Shown: positions 7,624 through 18,257, counted from the first letter of the stretch. The stretch is 64,000 nucleotides of DNA from Agarivorans sp050870875 (GCF_050870875.2 NZ_CP194041.2:3162001-3226000); one strand, 5' to 3'. Numbers and translations are program-made. Notes: generated by a model from the letters alone, not told the origin.

Positions 7624-9553
7624 GCACACCATAGGAGTAACTTAACTCCTGTGGAGTAAGTAAAGATTGAAGCGGTTGCTTACGCCGATATTGATATACG
7701 ACTTGATACGCCAATACGCTCTGTACGTAATGGCGTGTTTCTTTAAACGGAATCGACTCTATCCATACATCGGCAGGTACCTTGCCTGACTTGGCAAGCC
7801 AACGACTAACCCGTGTCGGGCCAGCATTATAAGCAGCGGCAGCCAAGATACGATTGCCTTGATAACGGTCAAGTAAACTGTCTAAATAGGCACTCCCCAA
7901 ACGAATATTATCTTCCGGTTCAAATAGTTGACTTCGTGAACGATACTTAAAACCAATTTTTTTCGCGGTGTGTTTCGCAGTCGCTGGCATTAACTGCATC
8001 AAGCCACGTGCGCCAACCGAACTTTGTGCCAAAGGATACATCGCACTTTCTTGACGCGCTAAGGCGTACAATAAACTAGCTTCTACTTGGCGCTTATTCG
8101 CAAAATACTCAAACTCTTGAGCAAAACTCAAAGGAAAACGCATTTGCAGTTGATCCCATTGCTTTGCAATGATTGACGCCTGTACCGCCATGTCTTGCCA
8201 GTTATGACTAAGGGCCAGAGCCCCTAAATCTAACTGGCGCGATAACTTGGAGCGCCTTAATAAATGATCCCATTCGGAACGCGCCGAATAATACTCTTCT
8301 AGGGCCAATAGCTCTTTGACTTTGAGCACCACTGGATGCTGGTCGATTTGCTTAAGTTCAGCAGCGCTCATACGATGTTGCTGCTCTTGGAGTTGAAATG
8401 GCTTGTTTAAATATTGAGCAGCAAGAAAACCATGGTAACTTCGTTCTACGGAAAGTTTATCGAAGCTGGCCATAGCAAGCTCGGTTTGTCCCAAAGCAAG
8501 CATCGAGCGAGCCTGCCAGTAACGCCAACGCTCCTGCCGCTGAGTCGCTTCAGGTAATCGCGCTAACCATAGACTAATCTGCGCCCACTGTTGCTGCGCA
8601 ATCGCTAAACGAACCCGCTGCTCAATACTATGGCTATCAGGATGTAAACGAAGCTGGCGGTCGGCCCACTTCAGCAAAACCGGAGTTGGCTGACCAATCA
8701 CCTTGCGGACCAAACTTCGCTCACAGTTTAAATACAACTGATTTGACTGACTTAAGGGCTTCGCCCAACGCGTCAAATACCCCACAGCTGCAGCCAAATC
8801 ACGCCTCGCCAACCTTTTTATTGCTAATAAGGCAATTTGCTGATGAGACCTCGATTGACTAATTTTAAGTTGTCCGGAGCTCAAAACAACAGCTGGCTGA
8901 GTATAGGCTTTCACCAATAACTTCACCTCTGGTTGATGTATTTTGGACTGAGATTTACCGAGATATTTTAATAAACTAATCTGCCGCGCTTGAAAAGCCA
9001 ACAGCATCCGTTGCCAACGTAATTGATCGCTGATTTTAACCGCTTTTTGCCAATGGGTGAATAAAACGTCACAGGCCTTCGGTCTAGAACGACCGTGCAA
9101 CCACAGTTTTTTGGCACCTTGCCATGCTTGAGGAGCATCTCCGGTTTTGTATAAGGCATAATAATAATGACATTGTAAGTCGATGCTATTCGGCAACTGA
9201 GGGTAAAATTCTAAATAACTTTGCCATTCTCCCCTTCTGGCAAGCTCTAACATAAAACGACGCTGCATCGCATTACTTAAATAAGACAATGAATTCGCGC
9301 CGATAAATTGTTCTACTTCGGCGCGACTAACAGTGCGGATCTGTCCTCGTAGCTGGTAATAACGTAGGTAATCAAACAAGGGGTAGTCTTTAAGTTGATT
9401 TAAAGATTGCTCTGCTTGTGTCCACTTCGCTGCGCGTTGCAATTGCCGCACGTCTTTATAGGCTTGCTGCTGCGGCGTTAATTGCCCTGCCTGAGCGAAG
9501 CCTAAGCCACTACAGAGCAGAAAAACACATAGTTGCCAAAACCACTGTGGCAT
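7613..9553 (-). CDS. slt: Soluble lytic murein transglycosylase Slt
   Basis: The 646-residue product has a signal peptide (hydrophobic stretch ending AQAGQ). A long alpha-helical U and L region follows (~25-470), with a C-terminal SLT domain: ALARQESAMYPLAQSSVGARG with the catalytic Glu, LMQLMPATA, and AAYNAGPTRVSRW. It cleaves peptidoglycan glycan strands in the periplasm, leaving 1,6-anhydro-muramyl ends. Length and order match E. coli Slt70. It stands alone, 35 bases downstream of yejF's end. Confidence 0.93.
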   Translation of the reverse strand: MPQWFWQLCVFLLCSGLGFAQAGQLTPQQQAYKDVRQLQRAAKWTQAEQSLNQLKDYPLFDYLRYYQLRGQIRTVSRAEVEQFIGANSLSYLSNAMQRRFMLELARRGEWQSYLEFYPQLPNSIDLQCHYYYALYKTGDAPQAWQGAKKLWLHGRSRPKACDVLFTHWQKAVKISDQLRWQRMLLAFQARQISLLKYLGKSQSKIHQPEVKLLVKAYTQPAVVLSSGQLKISQSRSHQQIALLAIKRLARRDLAAAVGYLTRWAKPLSQSNQLYLNCERSLVRKVIGQPTPVLLKWADRQLRLHPDSHSIEQRVRLAIAQQQWAQISLWLARLPEATQRQERWRYWQARSMLALGQTELAMASFDKLSVERSYHGFLAAQYLNKPFQLQEQQHRMSAAELKQIDQHPVVLKVKELLALEEYYSARSEWDHLLRRSKLSRQLDLGALALSHNWQDMAVQASIIAKQWDQLQMRFPLSFAQEFEYFANKRQVEASLLYALARQESAMYPLAQSSVGARGLMQLMPATAKHTAKKIGFKYRSRSQLFEPEDNIRLGSAYLDSLLDRYQGNRILAAAAYNAGPTRVSRWLAKSGKVPADVWIESIPFKETRHYVQSVLAYQVVYQYRRKQPLQSLLTPQELSYSYGVPKG

Positions 9554-9588
9554 AGTCTGTCACGCCTAATTGTTGCTACCATCAATCT

Positions 9589-11160
9589 TTAGATTAACGC
9601 AGCATCAATTAATCGGCGAGTATATTCTTGCTGAGGTTGGCAAAAAACTGCTTCAGTTGCGCCCTGCTCCACCACCTGCCCATATTGCATGACCATCACC
9701 CGATGACTTAGCGTACGAATAACCGCTAAGTCATGGCTAATAAATAAATAACTTAAATTGTATTTAAACTGTAACTGACGCAGCAATTCAAGCAATTGCT
9801 TTTGTACGGTTCGGTCGAGAGCAGATGTGGGTTCATCCAAAATTAGGACTTCTGGTTTCAGTACCAAAGCACGAGCCAAAGAAATACGTTGACGCTGCCC
9901 ACCGGAAAATTCGTGAGGATAACGGTGCATCACATCTGGCGTGAGACCAACATCGAGCAACACTTCCGCAACGGCTTGCTTTAATTGCTGTTTGCTCAGG
10001 TCAAAATGCAAACTTAAACCTTCACCAATAATTTGCGCTACCGTCATTCGTGGACTCAAACTAGAGAACGGATCTTGAAAGACTATTTGCATAAAACGAC
10101 GCAGCGGCTGCATCTGTTTAACACCATAAGCTTGAATGGCTTGCTGTTTGAAATAAATTTCACCTTGGCTGTCAATCAGACGCAGTACCGCCTGCGCTAA
10201 GGTACTTTTCCCTGAACCGCTTTCCCCAACAATACCTAAGGTTTCACCTCGCTTTAATTCAAAATCAACTAAGTTGACCGCTTTAATATGGTCGACGGTT
10301 CGCTGCCAAAAACCCTGTTTAATGGGAAACCATACCTTCAGTTGCGCAACCTTCAGTAAAGTTTCCGCCTGTGCATCACAGAGGCTTTGGCGAACCGGCT
10401 CAGAATCGAGCAAAGTTTTAGTATAGGCATGCTGAGGCGCCGCAAACAGCGCCGCGCAATCATTCACTTCAACCAGTTGGCCAGCTTGCATTACCGCCAC
10501 ACGATCGGCGTAACCACGGACCACATTTAAATCATGAGTGATCAGTAAAATCGCCATCCCTAGCTGTTGTTGCAACTGTTTAAGCAAATTTAAAATTTGC
10601 TGCTGAATAGTGACATCTAAGGCTGTTGTCGGCTCATCAGCGATTAACAGTTTTGGCTCGGTGGCCAGGGCCATTGCAATCATCACCCGCTGACGTTGCC
10701 CTCCCGACAATTGATGAGGAAAGCTAGCCAAACGTTTTTCCGGTTGTTCGATCCCCACTAAGTCGAGTAACTCTAAGACGCGCTGCTGCGCCTGCTGCTT
10801 ATCCATACCACGATGAACATAGAGTACTTCACTAATTTGCTTCTCTACGCTATGCAAGGGGTTGAGCGAGGTTAAAGGTTCCTGAAAAATCATCGCAATT
10901 TGGTTACCTCGCAGCGCTTGCAGCGTCTTGCTTGGTTGATTTAACAAGGCTTGCTGCTGCAACCAAATTTGACCACTCACTTTGGCATTCCCGCCCAGTA
11001 AAGACAGAATCGACAAGGCGGTTACCGATTTGCCCGAGCCACTCTCACCGACCAGAGCTAAAGTTTCACCCTGCATCAACTCCAAGCTGACATCTTTAAC
11101 CACTGGGTCAGGCAAACCAAAGCACACCGATAGCTGGTTAATTTCTAATAGTTTTTTCAC
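9589..11160 (-). CDS. yejF: Oligopeptide/microcin C ABC transporter, fused double ATPase YejF
   Basis: The product of 523 residues carries two complete ABC ATPase domains. The first half has Walker A GESGSGKS, signature LSGGQRQR and Walker B LLIADEP; the second repeats these (GESGSGKST, FSGGQRQR, LILDEP). It powers the YejBE permease from the cytoplasm. It is last in the yejA-B-E-F operon, 10 bases after yejE. In E. coli the system imports peptides and the antibiotic microcin C. Confidence 0.94.
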   Translation of the reverse strand: MKKLLEINQLSVCFGLPDPVVKDVSLELMQGETLALVGESGSGKSVTALSILSLLGGNAKVSGQIWLQQQALLNQPSKTLQALRGNQIAMIFQEPLTSLNPLHSVEKQISEVLYVHRGMDKQQAQQRVLELLDLVGIEQPEKRLASFPHQLSGGQRQRVMIAMALATEPKLLIADEPTTALDVTIQQQILNLLKQLQQQLGMAILLITHDLNVVRGYADRVAVMQAGQLVEVNDCAALFAAPQHAYTKTLLDSEPVRQSLCDAQAETLLKVAQLKVWFPIKQGFWQRTVDHIKAVNLVDFELKRGETLGIVGESGSGKSTLAQAVLRLIDSQGEIYFKQQAIQAYGVKQMQPLRRFMQIVFQDPFSSLSPRMTVAQIIGEGLSLHFDLSKQQLKQAVAEVLLDVGLTPDVMHRYPHEFSGGQRQRISLARALVLKPEVLILDEPTSALDRTVQKQLLELLRQLQFKYNLSYLFISHDLAVIRTLSHRVMVMQYGQVVEQGATEAVFCQPQQEYTRRLIDAALI

Positions 11161-11170
11161 AAGCCGCTAC

Positions 11171-12223
11171 CTAAATACGCTTTCTGGGATCGAAGGCGTC
11201 ACGCGCCGCTTCGCCAATAAACACCAACAAAATTAAAATAATCGACATCGATAGGAAAGCAGTAATACCGAGCCAAGGTGCCTGTAGGTTGTTTTTACCT
11301 TGGGCAACCATCTCTCCCAATGAAGGGGAACCTGGCGGTAAACCAAAACCTAGATAATCTAAACCAGTTAAGGCTGTCAGACCTCCAATGAAAATAAAAG
11401 GTAAAAATGTCAAAGTTGCAATCATCGCATTAGGTAAAATATGCCGTGCCATAATCGCTGGATCGCTTACCCCTAAGGCTCGAGCAGCTTTCACATATTC
11501 GAGGTTACGACCTCGAAGAAATTCAGCTCGAACCACGTCAACCAGACTCATCCAGCTAAATAACAATAAGATTGTAAGTAGCCACCAAAAACTCGGTTGA
11601 ATGATGCTCGATAAAATAATGAGTAAAAACAACTGCGGCATCCCCGACCATATTTCGATAAAACGTTGACCCCAAAGGTCAACCCGCCCACCAAAATAAC
11701 CTTGTATGGCGCCAACCGCGACGCCAATCACAGAGCTAGTAACTGCCAATACCAGCGCAAATAATACCGACAAGCGAAAACCGTAAAGTAAGCGAGCAAA
11801 TACATCGCGTCCTTGATCGTCGGTGCCTAACCAGTTGTCAAATGTAGGGGGTGAGGGGGAAGGCACCGTCAAATTAAAATTAATGCTGTCGTAAGAAAAC
11901 TTCACTGGAGGCCATAGCAACCATCCCCCTTGCTGCTCGATTAAACCTTGAATATAAGGATCGGAGTAATCCGCCTCAATATCTAAGTCTCCGCCAAACT
12001 GCAGCTCGCTATATTCGGTGATGATCGGCATCATCCACTGTTGCTGATAGGAAATCAGCAACGGTTTATCATTGGCAATAAACTCGGCAAACAAACTAAT
12101 GAAGAACAGCAACAAAAATAAATAAAAACTCCAATAACCACGTCGATTCGCTTTAAATTGCAACCAACGGCGTTGGGTAATTGGGCTGGCCTTTACTCGC
12201 AGCCACTGCGCGACTAAGCCCAT
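11171..12223 (-). CDS. yejE: Oligopeptide/microcin C ABC transporter permease YejE
   Basis: A 350-residue inner-membrane permease of the OppC type. An N-terminal membrane helix (~30-50) is followed by a periplasmic loop, then five more helices. The EAA-type coupling loop is seen around ARALGVSDPAIMARHILPNA. The segment NWLGTDDQGRDVFARLLYG is typical of OppC/DppC proteins. It pairs with YejB to form the channel. The start lies two bases after the yejB stop. Confidence 0.94.
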   Translation of the reverse strand: MGLVAQWLRVKASPITQRRWLQFKANRRGYWSFYLFLLLFFISLFAEFIANDKPLLISYQQQWMMPIITEYSELQFGGDLDIEADYSDPYIQGLIEQQGGWLLWPPVKFSYDSINFNLTVPSPSPPTFDNWLGTDDQGRDVFARLLYGFRLSVLFALVLAVTSSVIGVAVGAIQGYFGGRVDLWGQRFIEIWSGMPQLFLLIILSSIIQPSFWWLLTILLLFSWMSLVDVVRAEFLRGRNLEYVKAARALGVSDPAIMARHILPNAMIATLTFLPFIFIGGLTALTGLDYLGFGLPPGSPSLGEMVAQGKNNLQAPWLGITAFLSMSIILILLVFIGEAARDAFDPRKRI

Positions 12224-12225
12224 GG

Positions 12226-13317
12226 TTAACGCCTCCCCTCGAAATTAATCCGTGGATCAATCATGGTATAGGTCACATCGCTGATTAACTTGAGCAACAA
12301 AGCGATAAGGGTTGAGATATACAGAGTACCAAATACCACCGGGTAATCTCGATTAACTACCGACTCAAAACCCAACAGACCAAGACCATCTAAGGAGAAA
12401 ATCACCTCTATCATGAAAGAACCCGTTAGAAAAATGCTAATCAAGGTAGCTGGTAAACTCGAAATCACCAACAACATCGCATTACGAAATACATGACCAT
12501 ACAACACGCGATTTTCGCTAAGCCCTTTGGCTCTTGCGGTTAATACATATTGCTTATTAATTTCATCAAGGAAGGAGTTTTTAGTCAACATGGTAAGAGT
12601 CGCAAAACTACTAATCACCATCGCGGTGACGGGCAAGGCCAGATGCCAAAAGTAATCGCCCACTTTAGCCAACCAGCTTAACTCCTGCCAATTAGCTGAG
12701 GTAAGCCCTCGCAGTGGAAACCAATCCCAATAACTGCCCCCTGCAAACAGTACGATCAACATAATCGCAAACAGGAAATTAGGTATAGCAAAACCAACCG
12801 TGACCACAGTTGAGCTCCACACATCGAAACGGCTACCGTGTTGCACCGCTTTACGGATCCCAAGCGGGATCGAAATCCCATAAACCAATAGCGAGGTCCA
12901 CAAGCCTAAGGAGATCGACACCGGCATTTTTTCAATAATGAGGTCAACCACCGAACTATCCCGATAGAAACTATCCCCAAAATCAAACCGCAAGTAATTC
13001 CCCAACATATCAAAATAACGTTCATACAAGGGTTTATCAAAACCGTAGAGCTGTTCTAACTCCGCCACCAGTTCTGGGGGTAAACCTTGCGCGCCACGAT
13101 ATGAACTAGAACTTGCACCAGCGTTAGATTGGATAACTTCGCTATCGACCCCCGAATCTACCCGACGAGTCGCTGAAGTATCAATCCCTTGGATCTTGGC
13201 GATAGCTTGCTCAACCGGACCACCGGGGGCTGACTGGATGATCACAAAATTAAGCGTCATAATCCCCAATAAAGTAGGGATCATCAGTAACAGGCGTCGC
13301 AGAATATAACTAGTCAT
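12226..13317 (-). CDS. yejB: Oligopeptide/microcin C ABC transporter permease YejB
   Basis: The 363-residue product is an OppB-type permease. It has a first helix at residues ~9-30 (LLLMIPTLLGIMTLNFVII), a long loop with FDKPLYERYFDMLGNYLRFDFG, and five further helices. The coupling loop ARAKGLSENRVLYGHVFRNA precedes the last helices. The extended loop with TRRVDSG near residues 50-60 is typical of YejB. It starts six bases after the yejA stop. Confidence 0.94.
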   Translation of the reverse strand: MTSYILRRLLLMIPTLLGIMTLNFVIIQSAPGGPVEQAIAKIQGIDTSATRRVDSGVDSEVIQSNAGASSSSYRGAQGLPPELVAELEQLYGFDKPLYERYFDMLGNYLRFDFGDSFYRDSSVVDLIIEKMPVSISLGLWTSLLVYGISIPLGIRKAVQHGSRFDVWSSTVVTVGFAIPNFLFAIMLIVLFAGGSYWDWFPLRGLTSANWQELSWLAKVGDYFWHLALPVTAMVISSFATLTMLTKNSFLDEINKQYVLTARAKGLSENRVLYGHVFRNAMLLVISSLPATLISIFLTGSFMIEVIFSLDGLGLLGFESVVNRDYPVVFGTLYISTLIALLLKLISDVTYTMIDPRINFEGRR

Positions 13318-13323
13318 GGTCGT

Positions 13324-15096
13324 TTATTCGACCCACCAAGTATCCAAACCAGGCGAGAATTTGGGGTTACGTGTCGGTCGCTTTAACTTATCCCAGTAGG
13401 CGATACGCCAAGTATTAAGGTGCCACTGAGGGACCACATAATAAGACCACAACAAAACCCGATCGAGAGCGCGAGTGGCATCCACCAACGCGGCTCGACT
13501 ATCAGCAGCAATCACTGCATCAACCAACTCATCAATCACCGAACTTTTCACCCCAATGTAATTGCGTGAACCAAAATGATCGGCAGCTGCACTGCCCCAG
13601 TAACCGCGCTGCTCATTACCCGGTGAAGAAGACTGTCCAAAACTACCCACTATCATATCAAAATCAAATTTCTGTACGCGGTTGATATATTGCGAAACAT
13701 CCACCACCCGAACTTCAGTACTAATCCCAATTTTTTGTAAATTGCGTGTATAGGGCAAAACAATTCGCTCAAAATTCTTCTGATAAATCAAAATTTCGAT
13801 ATGCATTTGTTTACCATGAACATCCACTAACTTACCTTTGCTCAAAGTCCATCCTGCCTTTTTAAGCAAGGCTAAAGCTTCGCGCATTTGCGGGCGAATA
13901 TTCCCATCGCCTCGGGTGCGTTCGAGCTGAAATGGCTGATTAAATACCTCAGGCGGAAGCTGCGCTTTAAATGGCGTCAGTAAGGCTAACTCGCCCCCTT
14001 TAGGTAACCCGGTTGCCGCCAATTCGGAGGCAGCAAAATAGCTCTCTGTACGGGTATAAGCACCATAAAATAACTGCTCGTTAGTCCATTCAAAATCAAA
14101 CAATAAACCAATAGCCTTGCGCACGCCTCGCTGACTAAACACACTTCGCCGAGTATTAAAGACAAAACCCTGCATCCCCTGCGGATTTTCATTTCTCAGA
14201 TTATCGGTATGAATTTTACCTTCTGCGAACAACGGACCGTTGTATGCGGTGGCCCAATCTTTGGCGCTGGTTTCTAAGCGAAAATCAATCCGTCCCGATT
14301 TAAAGGCTTCTAAAGCCACCGAAGAGTCACGATAATATTCATATGCGATGGTTTGAATATTATGACGACCGCGATTAATCGCTAAGTCTTTGCCCCAATA
14401 ATCATCGACCAAGCGGTAGCTCACCGCACGCCCAATATCAAACTTATCCAACTGATAAGGCCCGGAACCCAAAGGGGGGGTTAAATCGGCTTTACTAAAG
14501 TCATGCTGCTGCCAATAATGCTTGGGTAACACTGGTAACTCACCAAGAATCAGCGGTAATTCGCGATTATTGCCATTAACAAAACTAAATTTCACACTCA
14601 GCGGCGACTCTGCCACCACATCTTTCACGCTGGCATAATAGGCCCGATAATGAGGCGCACCCTTTTCCATCAGTAAATGAAAGGTAAAGACCACATCTTC
14701 CGCGGTGACTGGGTGACCATCGTGAAAACGAGCTTGTGGGCGTAAATTAAAGCGTACCCAAGAGCGATCGGCTGGTAAATCGACGGTTTCGGCGAGCAGA
14801 CCATAGCGAGAAAATGCTTCATCATCGTTAGAGACCATCAAGGTATCGTATATTTGACCAATCCCTGCGGCGGGATTTCCCTTCACAATAAAGGGATTGA
14901 AAGTATCAAAGGTTCCCAATGCATCGTAAGTGATACGCCCTTGTTTCGGAGCATCACTGTTCACATAAGGTAAATGAGAGAAATCAGCAGCTAAGGCTGG
15001 CTCGCCATGCATCACCAGCGCGTGAGAACGACTAAATTCCTCGGCGTGAGCAAAACCAATAAGCAAAATACAAAGTGCCGATAGCAGTCGTGTCAT
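13324..15096 (-). CDS. yejA: Oligopeptide/microcin C periplasmic binding protein YejA
   Basis: The product, 590 residues, has a cleavable signal peptide (LLSALCILLIGFAHAEE) and the SBP_bac_5 fold of peptide-binding proteins. Blocks seen include ITYDALGTFDTFNPF, WVRFNLRPQARFHDGHPVTAEDVVFT (in part) and LPPEVFNQPF. It captures peptides in the periplasm for YejBEF. As first gene of the operon it should have a promoter in the 225 bases upstream; a GAGGA ribosome-binding site precedes the ATG, but I could not fix the promoter. Confidence 0.94.
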   Translation of the reverse strand: MTRLLSALCILLIGFAHAEEFSRSHALVMHGEPALAADFSHLPYVNSDAPKQGRITYDALGTFDTFNPFIVKGNPAAGIGQIYDTLMVSNDDEAFSRYGLLAETVDLPADRSWVRFNLRPQARFHDGHPVTAEDVVFTFHLLMEKGAPHYRAYYASVKDVVAESPLSVKFSFVNGNNRELPLILGELPVLPKHYWQQHDFSKADLTPPLGSGPYQLDKFDIGRAVSYRLVDDYWGKDLAINRGRHNIQTIAYEYYRDSSVALEAFKSGRIDFRLETSAKDWATAYNGPLFAEGKIHTDNLRNENPQGMQGFVFNTRRSVFSQRGVRKAIGLLFDFEWTNEQLFYGAYTRTESYFAASELAATGLPKGGELALLTPFKAQLPPEVFNQPFQLERTRGDGNIRPQMREALALLKKAGWTLSKGKLVDVHGKQMHIEILIYQKNFERIVLPYTRNLQKIGISTEVRVVDVSQYINRVQKFDFDMIVGSFGQSSSPGNEQRGYWGSAAADHFGSRNYIGVKSSVIDELVDAVIAADSRAALVDATRALDRVLLWSYYVVPQWHLNTWRIAYWDKLKRPTRNPKFSPGLDTWWVE

Positions 15097-15321
15097 GATA
15101 AGCGCGTCCTCACAAATAAAAATAGAATGTTCAACTTAAGCAGAATCGGTTGAACTGTCCTGGTGAAATAGGCTCAAGTTCACCACAATACTCACTATAA
15201 AGGCCATGAATGCAACGAAAAACATCGTGACAAACTTAGCCTGTATAAAAATCCACCCCAGCTGGCAACAGACCCTATGGCTGTAGTTATAACCGACTAG
15301 AAACTAAAAGATAAAGAGCTT

Positions 15322-17529
15322 TTAAGCAAATTTACGCTGAAAACGTTGAATATATCGTTCCATCGCATCGGCAGGGATCGCTTTACTGGATAGAAAACCT
15401 TGATAAAAGGTGCAACCTTGTTGCTTCAGAAATTCTAATTGCTGACGCGTTTCCACGCCTTCAGCTGTCACCGTAAAACCAAGATGACGGGCAATTGCTA
15501 ATACTGCATCAACGATCGCCATATCACGGCTATCACGAGGAATATCACGAATAAAGGAGCGGTCGATTTTCAGCTCATCCACAGGTAAGCGTTTCAGGTA
15601 ACTTAATGAAGAATAGCCCGCGCCGAAATCATCGATAGCAAAACGCAGCCCTAATTCCTTTAGCTGTTCCATTCTACGAATCGTATCCTCGGCATGCCCG
15701 AGCACCACCGACTCGGTCACTTCCAAATTTAACATCGCATTATCGATATCATAACGCATCATCAAATCTTCAACTTTCTCAACAAATTCAGGATGATGGA
15801 ATTGCTTGGCACTCACATTAACTGAAAGCTCTGGCAGCGTTAAGCCCATCGCTTGCCATTTAGCCATGTGTTTACAGCTTTGTTCAAGTACCCACATGCC
15901 AATATCGATTATCAAATCGGATTCTTCAGCGATGGGGATAAATTCGGTCGGCGACACCAAACTCTTCCCCAAAGGCTGCCAACGTACTAAGGCCTCCGCC
16001 CCAACTAACTCACCCGTAGCGACCATATGTTGTGGCTGGTAATAAACCAATAATTCTTCATTGGCTAAAGCGCTACGCAATGCATTGTGCATTTGCAAAC
16101 GTTTATCCGCTTGCCGCTGCATACCATCTTCAAAAAAGATCACGGTACGTCGCCCCGCCGATTTCGCCTGATACATCGCTGTATCAGCTTGCTTGAGCAG
16201 ATCCTCTGCTGTCTGCCCCTTTCCCGGAAATAAAGTAATCCCCACACTGGCACCAATATGCAACGATTGACCATCGAAGGGATAAGGTGCAGAGATGGTT
16301 TTAATAAGACGTTTTCCAACTAAGTGCGCTTGTTGTTCTGCATGAGGCGGACTTCCGCCGAGATCAGCCAGTAACAGGACAAACTCATCGCCACCTAAAC
16401 GAGCCAATACATCGCCTTGGCGGATCAAACCTTGTAAACGTTGCGCGACCTGCTGTAATACCCAGTCGCCTGCGGCATGCCCTAAAGAATCATTAATATT
16501 TTTAAAATGATCTAAATCGATAAACAGCAAGGCTCCAATCACATGGCTCTTTTTAGCGCGGTTAAAACAACTGTCTAACTCTTCACGTAATTTTCGCCGA
16601 TTTGGTAAACCCGTTAGCTCGTCAAAATAGGCTAAATGTTGAATTTGTTTTTCCGATGCAATATTGGCCGAGATATCTTGAATATTCACCACATAATGGC
16701 TCTGTCCCGTATCGGCATTCGTTACCGCGGTAATGGTCTCTGATTGAGTATAACTTTGACCATTTTTTCTCAAGCGCTCGACTTCACCTTTACGCCGAAC
16801 GGAACCATCCACAGCGTCAATAAACACTGGGTTTGGACTACCAAAAACCTCCGTCAACTCGGCACCTAATACTTCCGATTGGCGATAACCAGTAATTTGC
16901 GAGAACGCGGTGTTAACTTTCACGATGCGATAGTCTGCATCGGTAATCAATAAGCCGTCATTACTTTCAAACGCCACCGCTGAGAGCGCCAACGCTTCGC
17001 TCTCTTGTAACAAAGAGCATTCGGTCCCAATCCGCTCCATAAATGGCAAACAGAGTTGTTTAACAAATTCCGAATCAAATTCTGAAGCCACAAAAGTTAG
17101 CGCTAAATAAGCCACCAGCTTTGCATCATCAACAATTTGTAATGCTAAAAAGCCTGAGGGCTTACGCGCTAGCTCGGAGGGAAGGAAGGCATAATCGGGA
17201 TACTGCTCTGCTAAATCGCTTGAGAGAGTCATAGCCTGATATCGAATATCAGCCAATAACTGAGGCGTGACAGGGCTTAAGGTTCTAGAAAACAATTGAC
17301 CATCACGACAATAAGCAATACAGGGTACATTCGCCAAACGAGAATCAAAACGGGCAACATAAACTTCGCAAGCACCACAGCGCTCTGCCAATTGACGAAC
17401 CAATTCAGAAAAGAAATGTTGACTGGGCTGACGAGCTAATACAAGAGCGAGCTCAGATATTGAAACCGCTAACTCGGAAGGACCAGAAGATGAATTCAGC
17501 AAAGGTGTAGTATCTATGACGCCATCCAT
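15322..17529 (-). CDS. Cyclic-di-GMP signalling protein: GAF-like, PAS, GGDEF and EAL domains
   Basis: The 735-residue cytosolic protein has an N-terminal GAF-like region (~20-180) and a PAS domain (~182-295; NDGLLITDADYRIVKVNTAF, ITGYRQSEVLG). A GGDEF domain with intact LGGDEF near residue 378 and an EAL domain with intact AEALVRW near residue 511 follow. EAL catalytic blocks NVSAKQF, LEVTES, IDDFGAGYSSL and TAEGVET are present. Both synthesis and hydrolysis of c-di-GMP are therefore possible by sequence; in many such proteins GGDEF regulates EAL. No membrane segment is seen. It is monocistronic. Confidence 0.92.
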   Translation of the reverse strand: MDGVIDTTPLLNSSSGPSELAVSISELALVLARQPSQHFFSELVRQLAERCGACEVYVARFDSRLANVPCIAYCRDGQLFSRTLSPVTPQLLADIRYQAMTLSSDLAEQYPDYAFLPSELARKPSGFLALQIVDDAKLVAYLALTFVASEFDSEFVKQLCLPFMERIGTECSLLQESEALALSAVAFESNDGLLITDADYRIVKVNTAFSQITGYRQSEVLGAELTEVFGSPNPVFIDAVDGSVRRKGEVERLRKNGQSYTQSETITAVTNADTGQSHYVVNIQDISANIASEKQIQHLAYFDELTGLPNRRKLREELDSCFNRAKKSHVIGALLFIDLDHFKNINDSLGHAAGDWVLQQVAQRLQGLIRQGDVLARLGGDEFVLLLADLGGSPPHAEQQAHLVGKRLIKTISAPYPFDGQSLHIGASVGITLFPGKGQTAEDLLKQADTAMYQAKSAGRRTVIFFEDGMQRQADKRLQMHNALRSALANEELLVYYQPQHMVATGELVGAEALVRWQPLGKSLVSPTEFIPIAEESDLIIDIGMWVLEQSCKHMAKWQAMGLTLPELSVNVSAKQFHHPEFVEKVEDLMMRYDIDNAMLNLEVTESVVLGHAEDTIRRMEQLKELGLRFAIDDFGAGYSSLSYLKRLPVDELKIDRSFIRDIPRDSRDMAIVDAVLAIARHLGFTVTAEGVETRQQLEFLKQQGCTFYQGFLSSKAIPADAMERYIQRFQRKFA

Positions 17530-17800
17530 ATCGATTAAAATTACAACGACTTTCTTTTTCGGTTACGAACTAAGCGTGACCGACGGGTTAACACCAACTG
17601 CTTGTTATCCCATCCAATGTGCCGAATTACCCAACAATATTCAAGCATTATTCAGCAATTTATAATACTTTTCACTAACAAGTCACAATCATACTCGAAC
17701 AAATTCAAGCGCTAAAAAAATGTGACGAATGTCTGTTTTTTTATTTTTAAAGATCGTATGCTGAAAGTGAAATAATTACTAGATAGTCTTTGGGAGGCTT

Positions 17801-18175
17801 ATGATTATTGATATTACCAGCAAAACAATCTCCATTACCCCAACCATTCGTGAGCATATTGCCACGCGCTTTGAAAAGTTAGAAAAAAACCAAATCCCAT
17901 TAATCTCACCAAAAGTTATTATTATTAGCGATAACAAGAAGGTTAAGGTAGAAGCTAAAATTAACTTACCCAATGGACAACTATTTGCCAGTGATGAGCA
18001 TCAGGACCTCATCACCGCCATCAATAATCTTGGACACAAGCTAGAGCGACAATTACATCGCTTCCAAGAGAAGCCAAATGCACATCGAGCGAGTCGCTCA
18101 GGAAAAGAATTCCTAAGAGAGCCTGCCGAGATTGATGATGGCGAGCCGAATAACGATGATGAAGAAGCCGCATAG
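17801..18175 (+). CDS. raiA: Ribosome-associated inhibitor / hibernation factor RaiA (YfiA)
   Basis: The product, 124 residues, is of the S30AE family. It starts with the beta-strand IIDITSKTISITPTIREHI and has KVEAKINLPNGQLFAS, then DLITAINNLGHKLERQLHR. It binds the 30S decoding centre in stationary phase or cold and blocks translation. The short acidic tail (DDGEPNNDDEEAA) fits the short RaiA type rather than long HPF. GGGAGG lies four bases before the ATG. As in E. coli, it directly precedes pheL-pheA. A hairpin follows at 18190-18223. Confidence 0.92.
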   Translation: MIIDITSKTISITPTIREHIATRFEKLEKNQIPLISPKVIIISDNKKVKVEAKINLPNGQLFASDEHQDLITAINNLGHKLERQLHRFQEKPNAHRASRSGKEFLREPAEIDDGEPNNDDEEAA

Positions 18176-18189
18176 GCTTTCGATAATAC

Positions 18190-18223
18190 AGTAATACCAG
18201 GCATCAATTTGCTTGGTATTACT
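18190..18223 (+). terminator. Hairpin after raiA
   Basis: AGTAATACCA and TGGTATTACT form a long stem 14 bases past the raiA stop. There is no T run, so it may be a weak terminator or an mRNA-stabilising hairpin. Confidence 0.45.
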
Positions 18224-18251
18224 TGACTTTAAGATGATTGCTTTTTAGTCT
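18223..18251 (+). promoter_or_regulatory. Possible pheL-pheA promoter
   Basis: TTGACT at 18223-18228 and TAGTCT at 18246-18251 are 17 bases apart. The start point would fall almost on the pheL ATG, which leaves no room for a leader. The real promoter may instead be further upstream, so this call is weak. Confidence 0.3.
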
Positions 18252-18257
18252 GGTCGC